From contig NZ_CP072943.1 of NCBI RefSeq assembly GCF_018069705.1, positions 1,799,453 through 1,863,452 on the forward strand: 64,000 nucleotides of DNA, in the 5' to 3' direction. This stretch comes from Aminithiophilus ramosus (GTDB lineage: Bacteria > Synergistota > Synergistia > Synergistales > Aminithiophilaceae). Below are positions 55,488-63,392 of the stretch, one piece after another; position 1 is the stretch's first letter, and each line of letters starts with the position of its first letter. The notes beneath the pieces were generated by a model that saw nothing but the letters and a program-made list of their open reading frames with translations, searched no databases and was not told the DNA's origin. The position numbers and the translations under genes are program-made.

Positions 55488-56728
55488 GGAACCTCTGAAA
55501 AAAGCGCCTTTCATGAAGTCGCATCAGCGATGATGTAATCGGTAGAATAGAGCTGTAGCGCCGAGGTCATCATCCCCTTTCCAAGGAGTGCGAGACGCGA
55601 GATCAGCGACAGAAAACCCTTGCCGACGCCCAGACCTTCGAGAGATACAGGAAGCCTACCCGGTGAGAGACGTGTCTCTGTCGAAATGGAGGCTGTGGTC
55701 CCCTGGAAGGATCTCTGCGCGCTCATCGCTCCCTTCTATCCCAAGGCCGAACGAGGTCGTCCACCGGTTGGATTGGAGCGGATGCTCCGAATCCACCTCC
55801 AGTGCCGGTTCAACCTCAGCGACCCGGCAGCGGAAGAAGCCCTCTACGACATGGAATCGATGAGGCGCTTCGTCGGCATCGACGTCGGGAACGAGCCTGT
55901 CCCCGACGAGACGGCCATCTGCAAGTTTCGCCACCTTCTCGAAGCGCACGACCTGGGGAAACGGATCTTCCGTGAGGTCTGCTCACCTGCAATCGAAAGG
56001 ACTGCGCCTTGCCGAGGGAACCGTCATGGACGCCACCATCATCGCCGCGCCCTCGTCGACGAAGGACAAGGAGAAGAAGCGAGACCCCGACATGCATCAG
56101 GTAAAGAAAGGGAACCCGTGCGACTTCGGCATGAAGGTCCACATCGGGGTGGACAAAGACAGCAAGCTGGTCCACAGCCTCGCGACCACGGCGGCGAATG
56201 TCCACGACTCCCCGATGGTCGGAGACCTTCTCCACGGAGCGAAAAAAGGGAGTCCGGGGCGATTCGGCCTACATAGGCAAGACGGAGACGATCCGGGAAA
56301 AGGCACCCGATGCCGTCGACAAGGCCGAAAAAGAGGGTCACGGAACAGGAAACTGACCGACGAAGAACAGTCTCACAATCGTATGCTGTCCAAAACGAGG
56401 GCAAAGGTGGAGCATGTCTTTTGAAGAGCGAAGCGGGTCTTCGGATTCACCAAGGTGCGTTACAAGGGGCTCAAGAAGAACACAAGCCATGTCCACGTGA
56501 TTTTTGCCCTGTCCAACCTGTACATGGTGAGAAGGCTTTTATTGGAGATGGATAGGGCGTAGTGTCTTCAAAAGCCGGCAAAAAGACAACCATAAGACAA
56601 AAAGAGCCTGGAATAGCTCCACATAGGCAACTTGTCTGACACAACCGGCTGAAAGGGCACACAACGTACGCGTTCAGCCACCAAGAGGTACTGTTGGAGC
56701 TCGCCGGGACTTTTTTTCAGAGGTTCCC
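55488..56728 (+). mobile_element. Decayed IS5-family insertion sequence
   Basis: This 1241-bp element is bounded by 17-bp perfect terminal inverted repeats GGGAACCTCTGAAAAAA (55488-55504 and complement ending at 56728). It carries a broken IS5-group transposase. The flanks (CTTA on the left, TAAA on the right) share only TA, so no normal 4-bp YTAR duplication is seen. That points to an adjacent deletion or recombination, consistent with the loss of cheD. Confidence 0.85.
55585..56562 (+). pseudogene. IS5-group transposase pseudogene
   Basis: Pieces of a typical IS5 transposase are spread over three frames: TLADAQTFERYRK, then [79 protein letters not shown] and GFTKVRYKGLKKN. Lesions are TGA at 55664-55666 and at 56422-56424 (both where CGA is expected), and frameshifts near 55975, 56250 and 56340. 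It cannot make a functional protein. The many lesions mean it is much older than the neighbouring element in cheB. Confidence 0.9.
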
Positions 56729-56859
56729 TAAATCAAACTATTTCATAAATCCATTACATTCAAGTCATTTTATAAACTCTACCATGCCGGCTATCTCGGT
56801 CAAGAAGACAGACATTTCAAGTTAATTAATTAAAGACAAATCTCACGGCACCTACAAAA
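56729..56859. other. AT-rich flank of the IS5 element
   Basis: About 130 bases with clearly lower GC than the rest of the window (for example TTAATTAATTAAAG at 56822-56835). No gene is seen, and in particular no cheD continuation. It may be foreign DNA or a former promoter region. Confidence 0.5.
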
Positions 56860-56897
56860 GGGGAGAGGGCCCTCTCGATCCGGCGAGCCCTCTCCCC
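56860..56897 (-). terminator. Terminator of the DUF4403-like gene
   Basis: Eleven-bp perfect arms GGGGAGAGGGC/GCCCTCTCCCC close a 16-base loop. Read leftwards, the stem is followed by TTTTG. Confidence 0.8.
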
Positions 56898-56989
56898 CTG
56901 CGTCGCTCTTCTTTCCTCACCGAAGGACCGTCGCCTCAAGAGGCTTTCGGTACGCCTCTCCGGCGAGGTCCGGCGCCGCCGCCGGTCGG

Positions 56990-58438
56990 TCAGAAGGGAC
57001 TGTCGCGGACGATTTTCGTCTTTCCCTCAAGGCGGACGTCGATGCGGAGCCCTTCGCGGGAGGCATAGACCTCGTCTATGGCGAGGGTCTGAAGGTCGGT
57101 GAGGAGGACGAAGCCCTCGCCGAGCTCGGTTCGGCTCAGAACGGCGGCGAGGCGGATCCGCTCCTCCGCCAGCCTCTCCCCCAGCGGGAAGACGAGTTTT
57201 TCGGAAAGGCGCTCCCGCAGCGTGCTCTGGAGCAGGCTGGCGGCAAGACGGGCAAGCCCTCGCGTGGTGTTTTCGTCGTAATCGAAGTCGGCCAGCCGCA
57301 GCGTTTCCTCCGAGGCGCTCCAGACGGGGCGGCCTCGAAGGTAGATCGTCCCCTCAAGCCCCAAGAGGCTCTTTCCGCCCTTGACGTCGAGGGCGGCGAA
57401 GAGGAACCCTCCCCCTCCGGAAAGGGAGAGGCCCTTCACGGAGAGGCGCAGAGCGTTTCCGAGGTCGAAGCTCTTCCCCGCCAGGTCTTCCTCGACGGTC
57501 TCCCTCAGGGCCTCGTAGGCGATGACGAGGGGGACGCGGAGATCGACGCCGTCCGAAGGAGAGGGGCCCGAAAGCTCCCCGGGCAGGGGGGAGGGAACCC
57601 CCTCCTCGGGCCGTTCCGTGCCGATGGAAAGGCGCGATCTCAATCCAGCCCGCAGTTCGATCCGTCCCGAATCGATGACGAGGGGCTCGAGGCAGAGTCT
57701 CTCGGGCTCGATCCTGAGCCAGAGGGGCGGCTCGGAGGAAAGTTCGACGGGACGATGAAGGCGCGCCCAGAGGCCCTCCAGGCGGGACCGCGTCTGCAGG
57801 GCCTCGTCGAGACGTCTTCCGAGTTCCTCCGATCGCCTCTCCATCTCGCCTTCGACAAGGCGTTCCACCAGGGAGCCGATGGGCAGGGAGCGGCCCAGGA
57901 TCTCCATCGTCGGCTCGCTCACCCAGACGAGATCGACGGACGGGATCAGATGGAGCGTCCCGTCTCCGTCGAGACGGGGACGGAGGCGGACGGAGGTCAC
58001 GAGAGATCCCGACGGCTCCTGGGTGAAACTGGGCCGAAGGCCCAGGACCTCTCCACTCCAGCGCACCGAAGAGGAGAAGGCAAGGGGAAGATCGACGGCG
58101 ACGGTCCCTCCCTCGAGCCTTACGGCCAAGGGACCGTCGCGGACGACGACGAGGTCGGCCCGGGCCTCGCCGAAGGGAACATCGAGTGTCCTATCCCTGT
58201 CTTCGTATCGCTCGACATCGATCTCCTTCTCGATGAGGGCGGCCACTTCCCCGGCCTCCATGACGAGAGAAAGAACGAGGAGGGAGGGCTCGGGCGGCGC
58301 CTCCCGGACCTCGTCGACGGGAGGCACGGGAGGAGGGATATCGAGAGGGGGAAGACGATGACCGACGACCCGCAAAAGGAGGACGAGAGCGACGAGGGCA
58401 CAAAGAAGCAGACTTGCCCAAAGAGCCTTTCTTTTCAA
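56990..58438 (-). CDS. DUF4403-like exported protein
   Basis: The 482-aa protein has an N-terminal membrane anchor or signal (KALWASLLLCALVALVLLLR) followed by a Pro-rich linker (PPLDIPPPVPPVDE). A long beta-rich body with repeated 'L-L-V...LEGT' strands resembles DUF4403 / BPI-like lipid-binding proteins. It is expected in the periplasm or at the membrane. TTG 58438 is chosen because it opens directly on the KRKALW signal and has an AAGGCGG site. Function unknown; lipid or envelope trafficking is possible. Confidence 0.7.
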   Translation of the reverse strand: MKRKALWASLLLCALVALVLLLRVVGHRLPPLDIPPPVPPVDEVREAPPEPSLLVLSLVMEAGEVAALIEKEIDVERYEDRDRTLDVPFGEARADLVVVRDGPLAVRLEGGTVAVDLPLAFSSSVRWSGEVLGLRPSFTQEPSGSLVTSVRLRPRLDGDGTLHLIPSVDLVWVSEPTMEILGRSLPIGSLVERLVEGEMERRSEELGRRLDEALQTRSRLEGLWARLHRPVELSSEPPLWLRIEPERLCLEPLVIDSGRIELRAGLRSRLSIGTERPEEGVPSPLPGELSGPSPSDGVDLRVPLVIAYEALRETVEEDLAGKSFDLGNALRLSVKGLSLSGGGGFLFAALDVKGGKSLLGLEGTIYLRGRPVWSASEETLRLADFDYDENTTRGLARLAASLLQSTLRERLSEKLVFPLGERLAEERIRLAAVLSRTELGEGFVLLTDLQTLAIDEVYASREGLRIDVRLEGKTKIVRDSPF

Positions 58439-58490
58439 CGGGGCACCGCCTTTCTTCGTTCTTTGAGGAAGGAACCCGCGCAGCCGCAGG

Positions 58491-59174
58491 TCAGGAAAAA
58501 CCGTCCTTTTCCGGACCTGCGGTCCCGTCGAGGCTCTCCCCCCTCCGATAGGCAACCCAGGAAAGCCCCAGGAGGGGAAGAAGGAGGGCAACGGCGACGG
58601 GAACCGTCCGCCACTCCGGCGGAAGCAGAGGGTAGAGGCCAAGCAGGCCGAAGAGGATGAAGACCGCCGCCGAGGCGAGCCGCAGAATTCTGCGGGGAAG
58701 GCGACGACAGAAAGCCGCCCCGGCCAGGACGGCCGGTCCGTTGGCGATCATCATCCCCGTCGTGCCGCCAAGCCAGACGGGAAGGAAACTGCCGAAACGG
58801 GCGGAGAGGGCGACGGAGGCCAGCTGCGTCTTGTCTCCCAGCTCGGCCAGGGAAAAGGCGAGAAAGACCGTGACGAAGGGACCGTAACGGGAAGACCGAT
58901 CCTCTTCCCGATCGGAACCGGCAGCCAGGGTCCAGAGGCCGAAGAGGACGAAAGAGAGGGAGGCCCCTCCCTGCAGAAGCCCCTCGGAGACCAGAGAGGG
59001 AAGGTAGGCCCCCACGGCGGCGGCCACCAGATGACTGGCCAGGCTGCCGGCGAAAACCCCCAAGAGCACCTTCCGCCAGGGATAGCGGCAGGCCAGGGCC
59101 ATGGCGAGAAGCTGCGTCTTGTCTCCCATCTCGGCCAAGACGACGAAGGCGACGGAAACCCAGTAGGCCGTCAC
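58491..59174 (-). CDS. GDT1/TMEM165-family (UPF0016) cation exporter, MneA-like
   Basis: The 227-aa membrane protein has six helices and the two copies of the family motif E-x-G-D-K-T-Q: EMGDKTQLLA near the N-terminus and ELGDKTQLAS in the second half. These acidic residues carry Mn2+ (or Ca2+) in characterised members, which export manganese. GTG 59174 has only a weak AGAGG site. A hairpin with a T-tract ends 22 bases before it (see leader element), so expression is probably regulated in the leader. Confidence 0.9.
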   Translation of the reverse strand: MTAYWVSVAFVVLAEMGDKTQLLAMALACRYPWRKVLLGVFAGSLASHLVAAAVGAYLPSLVSEGLLQGGASLSFVLFGLWTLAAGSDREEDRSSRYGPFVTVFLAFSLAELGDKTQLASVALSARFGSFLPVWLGGTTGMMIANGPAVLAGAAFCRRLPRRILRLASAAVFILFGLLGLYPLLPPEWRTVPVAVALLLPLLGLSWVAYRRGESLDGTAGPEKDGFS

Positions 59175-59194
59175 GAAACAGAACCTCTACGTCC

Positions 59195-59237
59195 CAAAAA
59201 GGAGCCCCCCGTGAAAGACGAAATAGGACGGGCTCCC
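59195..59237 (-). promoter_or_regulatory. Leader hairpin with T-tract (attenuator or riboswitch platform)
   Basis: Read leftwards, GGAGCCC (59230-59236) pairs with GGGCTCC (59201-59207) across a loop of about 22 bases, followed at once by TTTTT (59196-59200). This has the form of an intrinsic terminator inside the leader of the exporter gene. I see no sequence match to the yybP-ykoY Mn2+ riboswitch. Confidence 0.5.
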
Positions 59238-59266
59238 GAAGAGAAAAGGTGCGCCCGCCCCTCCCG

Positions 59267-59294
59267 ATTTTAAAGCCCCTCACCTAGCCGTCAA
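59267..59294 (-). promoter_or_regulatory. Promoter of the cation exporter gene
   Basis: Read leftwards, TTGACG (59289-59294) and TAAAAT (59267-59272) are separated by 16 bases. It predicts a leader of about 85 bases that includes the hairpin at 59195-59237. Confidence 0.55.
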
Positions 59295-59383
59295 GAGAGA
59301 GTGAAGCTCCCGAAAGGGATTCCTCTGGGACGGAGAGGCTCCGAGGAGTAAAATGGGACCATCTCGCTCACGGAGGCTCTCCC

Positions 59384-60469
59384 TTGAAAGAAGATCGTCG
59401 CCTGCGCCGGATCGAAATGGCCTCTCAGAGAATGACCGTCCTCTTCCTCGCCATTCTGACCCTCATCGCCCTCGGCATGGTCCTCCGGTCGGGGAGGGGC
59501 GTCGTCCTTCCTCTCCTTCTGGCCATGCTCCTTTCCAACATCTTCGTCCCCTTCGTCCGCCGCACGAAGGCCAGAGGCATTCCGCCCATTCTGACCATCT
59601 CCGTCATTTTGAGCCTTTTCGTCGGGATCTGCCTGCTTGCCGTCCTCTCCATCAACGCGCGCGTCGTGGCCCTGGCCCAGGCCTTCCCCCGCTACTACGC
59701 CCGTCTCCTCTCGCTGGTCCAGTCCCTGGCCAACGATTTCGACCTTCCCGTCCATTTTTGGGAGGGACTCAATCTGGGAGACAAGGCCGCAGCCTACCTT
59801 CTCAACCTCTCGGGATCGGCCGTCTCCCTTCTCTCCAATCTCGTGCTGGTCATCATTTTCATGGTCTTCATCCTCCTGGGATCGCCCTATTTCACCTACA
59901 AGCTCCGCAAGGCCTTCTCCCTTTCCGGCGCCGAACGGATCGACCACATCATCGACGGAATCTCCTCCCAGATCAGCCGCTACCTCCTGACGCAAACGCT
60001 CATCAGTGCCGGTACGGGACTGATGGTCTGGTTTTTCCTGGCCTTCTTCGTCGGCGTCGATTTCCCCATCACCTGGGGACTGCTGGCCTTCTTCCTCAAC
60101 TTCATCCCCACCATCGGCTCCATCGTCGCTTCCATGCCGCCCATCCTTTTCGCCCTCGTCCAGTTTTACCCCGACTGGGGCCCCTTCGTCACGGCGAGCC
60201 TGGGACTTCTCCTGATCCAGTTCGTCATGGGGAACCTCCTGACGCCCAAACTCATGGGCGACCGGCTCAACCTGAGCCCCGTCGTCGTCCTCATATCCCT
60301 CCTGCTCTGGGGGTGGCTCTGGGGCGTCGCCGGAGCCCTTCTCTCCGTCCCCATCACGGCCGTCGTCAAGATCATCTGCGAAAACGTCGAGGCCCTGACA
60401 CCCCTGAGTGCCCTCATGGGATCGGGACGGAGCTACCAGCGGGAATTCGAAAAGGACGCTCCCTCCTGA
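59384..60469 (+). CDS. AI-2E family transporter (UPF0118)
   Basis: The 361-aa membrane protein has about eight helices. It has the family's conserved C-terminal segments: FFLNFIPTIGSIVASMPPIL and the later GNLLTPKLMGDRLNLSPVVV. The family includes AI-2 exporters and Na+/H+ antiporters, so the substrate is open. TTG 59384 is chosen since GGAGG lies 7 bases upstream. It is transcribed divergently from the exporter gene and ends in a 60-bp palindrome. Confidence 0.9.
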   Translation: MKEDRRLRRIEMASQRMTVLFLAILTLIALGMVLRSGRGVVLPLLLAMLLSNIFVPFVRRTKARGIPPILTISVILSLFVGICLLAVLSINARVVALAQAFPRYYARLLSLVQSLANDFDLPVHFWEGLNLGDKAAAYLLNLSGSAVSLLSNLVLVIIFMVFILLGSPYFTYKLRKAFSLSGAERIDHIIDGISSQISRYLLTQTLISAGTGLMVWFFLAFFVGVDFPITWGLLAFFLNFIPTIGSIVASMPPILFALVQFYPDWGPFVTASLGLLLIQFVMGNLLTPKLMGDRLNLSPVVVLISLLLWGWLWGVAGALLSVPITAVVKIICENVEALTPLSALMGSGRSYQREFEKDAPS

Positions 60470-60472
60470 TTT

Positions 60473-60532
60473 CCCCCTGAAACGAAAGGGAGAGGCGAGC
60501 GGTCGCTCGCCTCTCCCTTTCGTTTCAGGGGG
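60473..60532. terminator. 60-bp palindrome between convergent genes
   Basis: Perfect 29-bp arms enclose two bases (GT). It fills the gap from 3 bases after the transporter stop to 6 bases before the end of the small convergent gene. Confidence 0.75.
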
Positions 60533-60538
60533 GATCGG

Positions 60539-60721
60539 TCATATCAGAGAGAAAGACCGGGAGGGATCGCTCTCCTCCCGGCGAAGACCGAGGAGGACGG
60601 GTTTCCACGTCCTCTCCAGGCCCGGCGACATCTCGGCCAGACGACAAAAGAGATCGAAAGCAAGGGACTGCAACTCCACGCCTCTGTCGGAACCCTCAAA
60701 GGACTCAAGAACGCCTGCCAT
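60539..60721 (-). CDS. Small hypothetical protein (60 aa)
   Basis: The protein starts at ATG 60721 behind GGGAGGTGGG. It contains a helical, partly amphipathic LQSLAFDLFCRLAEMSPGLE and a short basic-acidic tail ending SFSLI. It is unnamed; the promoter at 60782-60811 and the palindrome after its stop support it as an expressed gene. Confidence 0.5.
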   Translation of the reverse strand: MAGVLESFEGSDRGVELQSLAFDLFCRLAEMSPGLERTWKPVLLGLRREESDPSRSFSLI

Positions 60722-60781
60722 GAATCCCACCTCCCGCCGCGAACGTCGGCTCTGCATGGGGCGGCTCCCGATTTTGTGGCA

Positions 60782-60811
60782 ATTATACTACAATATGCCC
60801 GTCGCTGTCCA
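60782..60811 (-). promoter_or_regulatory. Promoter of the 60-aa protein gene
   Basis: Read leftwards, TGGACA (60806-60811) and a perfect TATAAT (60782-60787) are 18 bases apart, in an AT-rich patch 61 bases before the start. Confidence 0.6.
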
Positions 60812-60945
60812 CAATGACGAGGGCCAAATGCCCTACATTCCATAAAAAAAGAACCCCTTCCGCCAATCGCACAAGAGGCGCTCTTTTCTGATATGCTTTT
60901 CCCGGCTTTCGGGTCTGCCGAAAAGAGGAGGGCGACGCTCAAGGC

Positions 60946-61536
60946 ATGTCTTTCATCAAACGGCTTTTCGGGATTCCTCCCGAACGACCTCCCTGGGAGG
61001 GGCTCGTCGTGCATCTCGCCGACACGCCTAGCTGCAGCTACCGCTACCTGAGGCGTCTTCTACGCCGACTGAGGCCCGACTGGATCGTCCACACGGGCGA
61101 TCTCGTCGACGACGTCAAACTCGGCCTCTATCCCCAGCTGGAGAAGCTCTATGCCGAGCGCCTCTCGCGGCTTCTCGATATACTGGAGGAGGGACCGTCT
61201 CAGGTGATCCTCGTCATGGGAAACCACGACGCGGCCTCCCGCGTTCGCGCCCGGGCGCGGTCGAGCCAGATTCTGACGGAACCGGCGAATCTCACCCTCG
61301 GCAGGCTCTCCCTTCGCGTCGCCCACGGGCCGGAGGGGATCATGACCGACCCTCAACCGATGAATCTGTTCGGCCACGACCTGACCCTTCGAAGCGGGAT
61401 GAGAGAGGAGAAGCTCTTTCTCAACGGCATAGAAGGCATACACCTCATCTGCCCGACGACGGGCCTTTTCCGCCGTCTCCGCTACCCCATCGGCACCGAC
61501 GACAGCCGCCTTCTCCGAAGGCGCTGCCGCCCCTGA
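60946..61536 (+). CDS. Calcineurin-like metallophosphoesterase
   Basis: The 196-aa protein has the metallophosphoesterase order: a degenerate first motif (HLADTPS in place of D-x-H), HTGDLVDD, MGNHDAASR and LFGHDL. The loss of the first His suggests an altered metal site. The start is ATG 60946. Substrate is unknown. The next gene follows after about 40-70 bases, so the two may be one operon. Confidence 0.75.
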   Translation: MSFIKRLFGIPPERPPWEGLVVHLADTPSCSYRYLRRLLRRLRPDWIVHTGDLVDDVKLGLYPQLEKLYAERLSRLLDILEEGPSQVILVMGNHDAASRVRARARSSQILTEPANLTLGRLSLRVAHGPEGIMTDPQPMNLFGHDLTLRSGMREEKLFLNGIEGIHLICPTTGLFRRLRYPIGTDDSRLLRRRCRP

Positions 61537-61603
61537 CAAGGTCCCTCGAGGGACGGAGAAAGGAGAGATCGCCCTGTTTGCGCTCGTTCGAACCACAGCC
61601 CGC

Positions 61604-62587
61604 GTGCTCTATCTCAAATGCGCCGACGTCCGTCCCGTGGAGGCCTTCCTTCAGTCCCGCGTCGCCGCCAGGTCCTTCGACCCCGGCTTCGACCAGAGGG
61701 GTTTCGACGAGCAGAGCACTCTCGTCTTCCTCGAGCGGGAGCGGCCTCGAGAGCGCCTCGTCCTGATCCAGGCCGCCCCCGACGAGGTCTTCGCCGAGCT
61801 GATCAACGGAGGCATGGCCCCTCTCCTCTGCCGCGCCGATCTGGCTCCCGGCACGATCCTCATGCGCCTGACGGGAAAAATCGAGAGGGCCCTCAAAAAA
61901 ATCAAGGAGGAGTTCAAAGCCCGGGAGATCATCCCCGACTTTCTCCTCCCCCCTTCAGAGCGTGACGAAACGGCCCTGTTCTTCACCAAACGCCCTCTGA
62001 ACCAATCTCTGGGCCTCGACGAGCTCTACCCCCTGGGGCTCATGGTCCCCGGAGAGAGGAACGCCCTCTTTCCCGTCCTGCGCGAACGGGCCCGCGAATA
62101 CCTCGAGGAGACCCTGGAAGGACAGAAATGGACGGAGGCGGAAGTGCGCATCTACGACGTCTACGGCCACTACGACGTCCAGGTCAATCGCTTCCTCGTC
62201 GCCTTCCGCGACCTGGAACTGGGCATCGTCGTCGAGGAGAGCTGGGGGAAGGACTACCCCCTGGCCATGATGGCCATCCCCATCTACCGGCTGCGCATCT
62301 TCACGCCCCTGCCCATGGGAGAGATCAAGCGGCTGGCCATCGGCCTCGAATTTCACCCCGACGGGGTGAGGCTGGCCGACATCGACGTCTTCGAGAACGG
62401 AGAACGCCTCAACTGGTCCGACTTCAAGGGCAAGGGAGAACTCGCGACCCGGCCGGGACTCATCTCCCACCTGCGTCGCGAGCTCCACGGCCGTCTTTCG
62501 CCGAAGGCCCTGACCCAGGTGCTCGCCCTCGAGGAGGAGGCCCGCCGTCTCATCCCGGCCAACGTCCTCCTCCCCCGGGAGGAGTGA
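61604..62587 (+). CDS. Hypothetical protein
   Basis: From GTG 61604 the 327-aa protein has no recognised domain. It shows a mixed alpha/beta pattern with motifs YDVYGHYDVQVNRFLVAFRD and LAIGLEFHPDGVRLADIDVF, rich in aromatic residues. An in-frame CTG at 61574, with AGGAG 8 bases upstream, would give a hydrophobic N-terminus (FALVRTTARVLYLKCADVRP) and may be the true start. No membrane segments or catalytic motif are evident. Confidence 0.6.
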   Translation: MLYLKCADVRPVEAFLQSRVAARSFDPGFDQRGFDEQSTLVFLERERPRERLVLIQAAPDEVFAELINGGMAPLLCRADLAPGTILMRLTGKIERALKKIKEEFKAREIIPDFLLPPSERDETALFFTKRPLNQSLGLDELYPLGLMVPGERNALFPVLRERAREYLEETLEGQKWTEAEVRIYDVYGHYDVQVNRFLVAFRDLELGIVVEESWGKDYPLAMMAIPIYRLRIFTPLPMGEIKRLAIGLEFHPDGVRLADIDVFENGERLNWSDFKGKGELATRPGLISHLRRELHGRLSPKALTQVLALEEEARRLIPANVLLPREE

Positions 62588-62597
62588 CCGGCCGGAC

Positions 62598-63380
62598 TCA
62601 GACGAGGACTTTCCCCCTTCGACGCGAAGAGACAGCGGAGACGACGAGCCAGACGAGACCGACGAGGAAGGCGGCCCCGCCGACGAGCTGCCCCGTCCGA
62701 AGGCCCATGATGCGGTCGCCCTCGCGCAGGAAATCGAGGAGGAAACGCATTCCGCCGTAGAAGATCATGAACAGGGGCCAGAGGAGGGCTCCGTCTCGGG
62801 CACGGCGCTCCAGGGGAGGCCAGACGCGCTCGGCCAGAAAAAGCGCGAAGAGGATCAGCCCCGCCCCCAGGCTCTCGTAGAGCTGGGAGGGATGACGGAA
62901 GAGGCCGGGGGGATCGAAGGGGAAGTGCATTCCGAAGGGATGGCCCGTGACGAAGCCGTAGCAGCAGCCGTTGAGGAAGCAGCCCCACCGGCCGACGAAG
63001 ATCAGCGCCGCAGCGGGAAGGGCGGCCGCCTCGGCCAGGGGCCAGATGGGGCTGCCCTCTCTGCGGAGGAGGAAAAGGGCCGTCAGACCGCCGCCGAGGA
63101 AGGCCGTCATCGACGACATGCCCCCCTCCCAGAAGCGGAGGATCCGGCTCGGATCGGCGGCGTAAACCTCCCAGAAGTCGAGATAGCCTCCGAGGCGGGC
63201 GCCGATCATCATCCCGATGAAGCCCCAGAAGAGCACCTTCGAGACTCGGGCCGCCCCCATGCCGTAAGCGCTCTCGGCACGGTGCCGCGTCCACTCGAGG
63301 GCGAGGCAGAGAGCCGCCGTCCAGATCAGGTAGTAGCTGTGGACGGGAATCTTGCCCAGATGGAAGAGGACGGGATACAC
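62598..63380 (-). CDS. lgt: Prolipoprotein diacylglyceryl transferase
   Basis: The 260-aa inner-membrane protein has about seven helices. It has the family start LFHLGKIPVHSYYLIW and the signature GRWGCFLNGCCYG, then HPSQLYESLG. It moves a diacylglyceryl group to the lipobox Cys of prolipoproteins. The start at 63380 lies 12 bases after the khpB stop, so the two genes share a transcript. Confidence 0.9.
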   Translation of the reverse strand: MYPVLFHLGKIPVHSYYLIWTAALCLALEWTRHRAESAYGMGAARVSKVLFWGFIGMMIGARLGGYLDFWEVYAADPSRILRFWEGGMSSMTAFLGGGLTALFLLRREGSPIWPLAEAAALPAAALIFVGRWGCFLNGCCYGFVTGHPFGMHFPFDPPGLFRHPSQLYESLGAGLILFALFLAERVWPPLERRARDGALLWPLFMIFYGGMRFLLDFLREGDRIMGLRTGQLVGGAAFLVGLVWLVVSAVSSRRRGKVLV

Positions 63381-63392
63381 GTCTGGCCGCCT

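Noticed and set aside
59175-59290. yybP-ykoY manganese riboswitch upstream of the GDT1-like exporter
   Set aside because: The expected conserved core sequences are not visible; only a simple terminator-like hairpin is supported.
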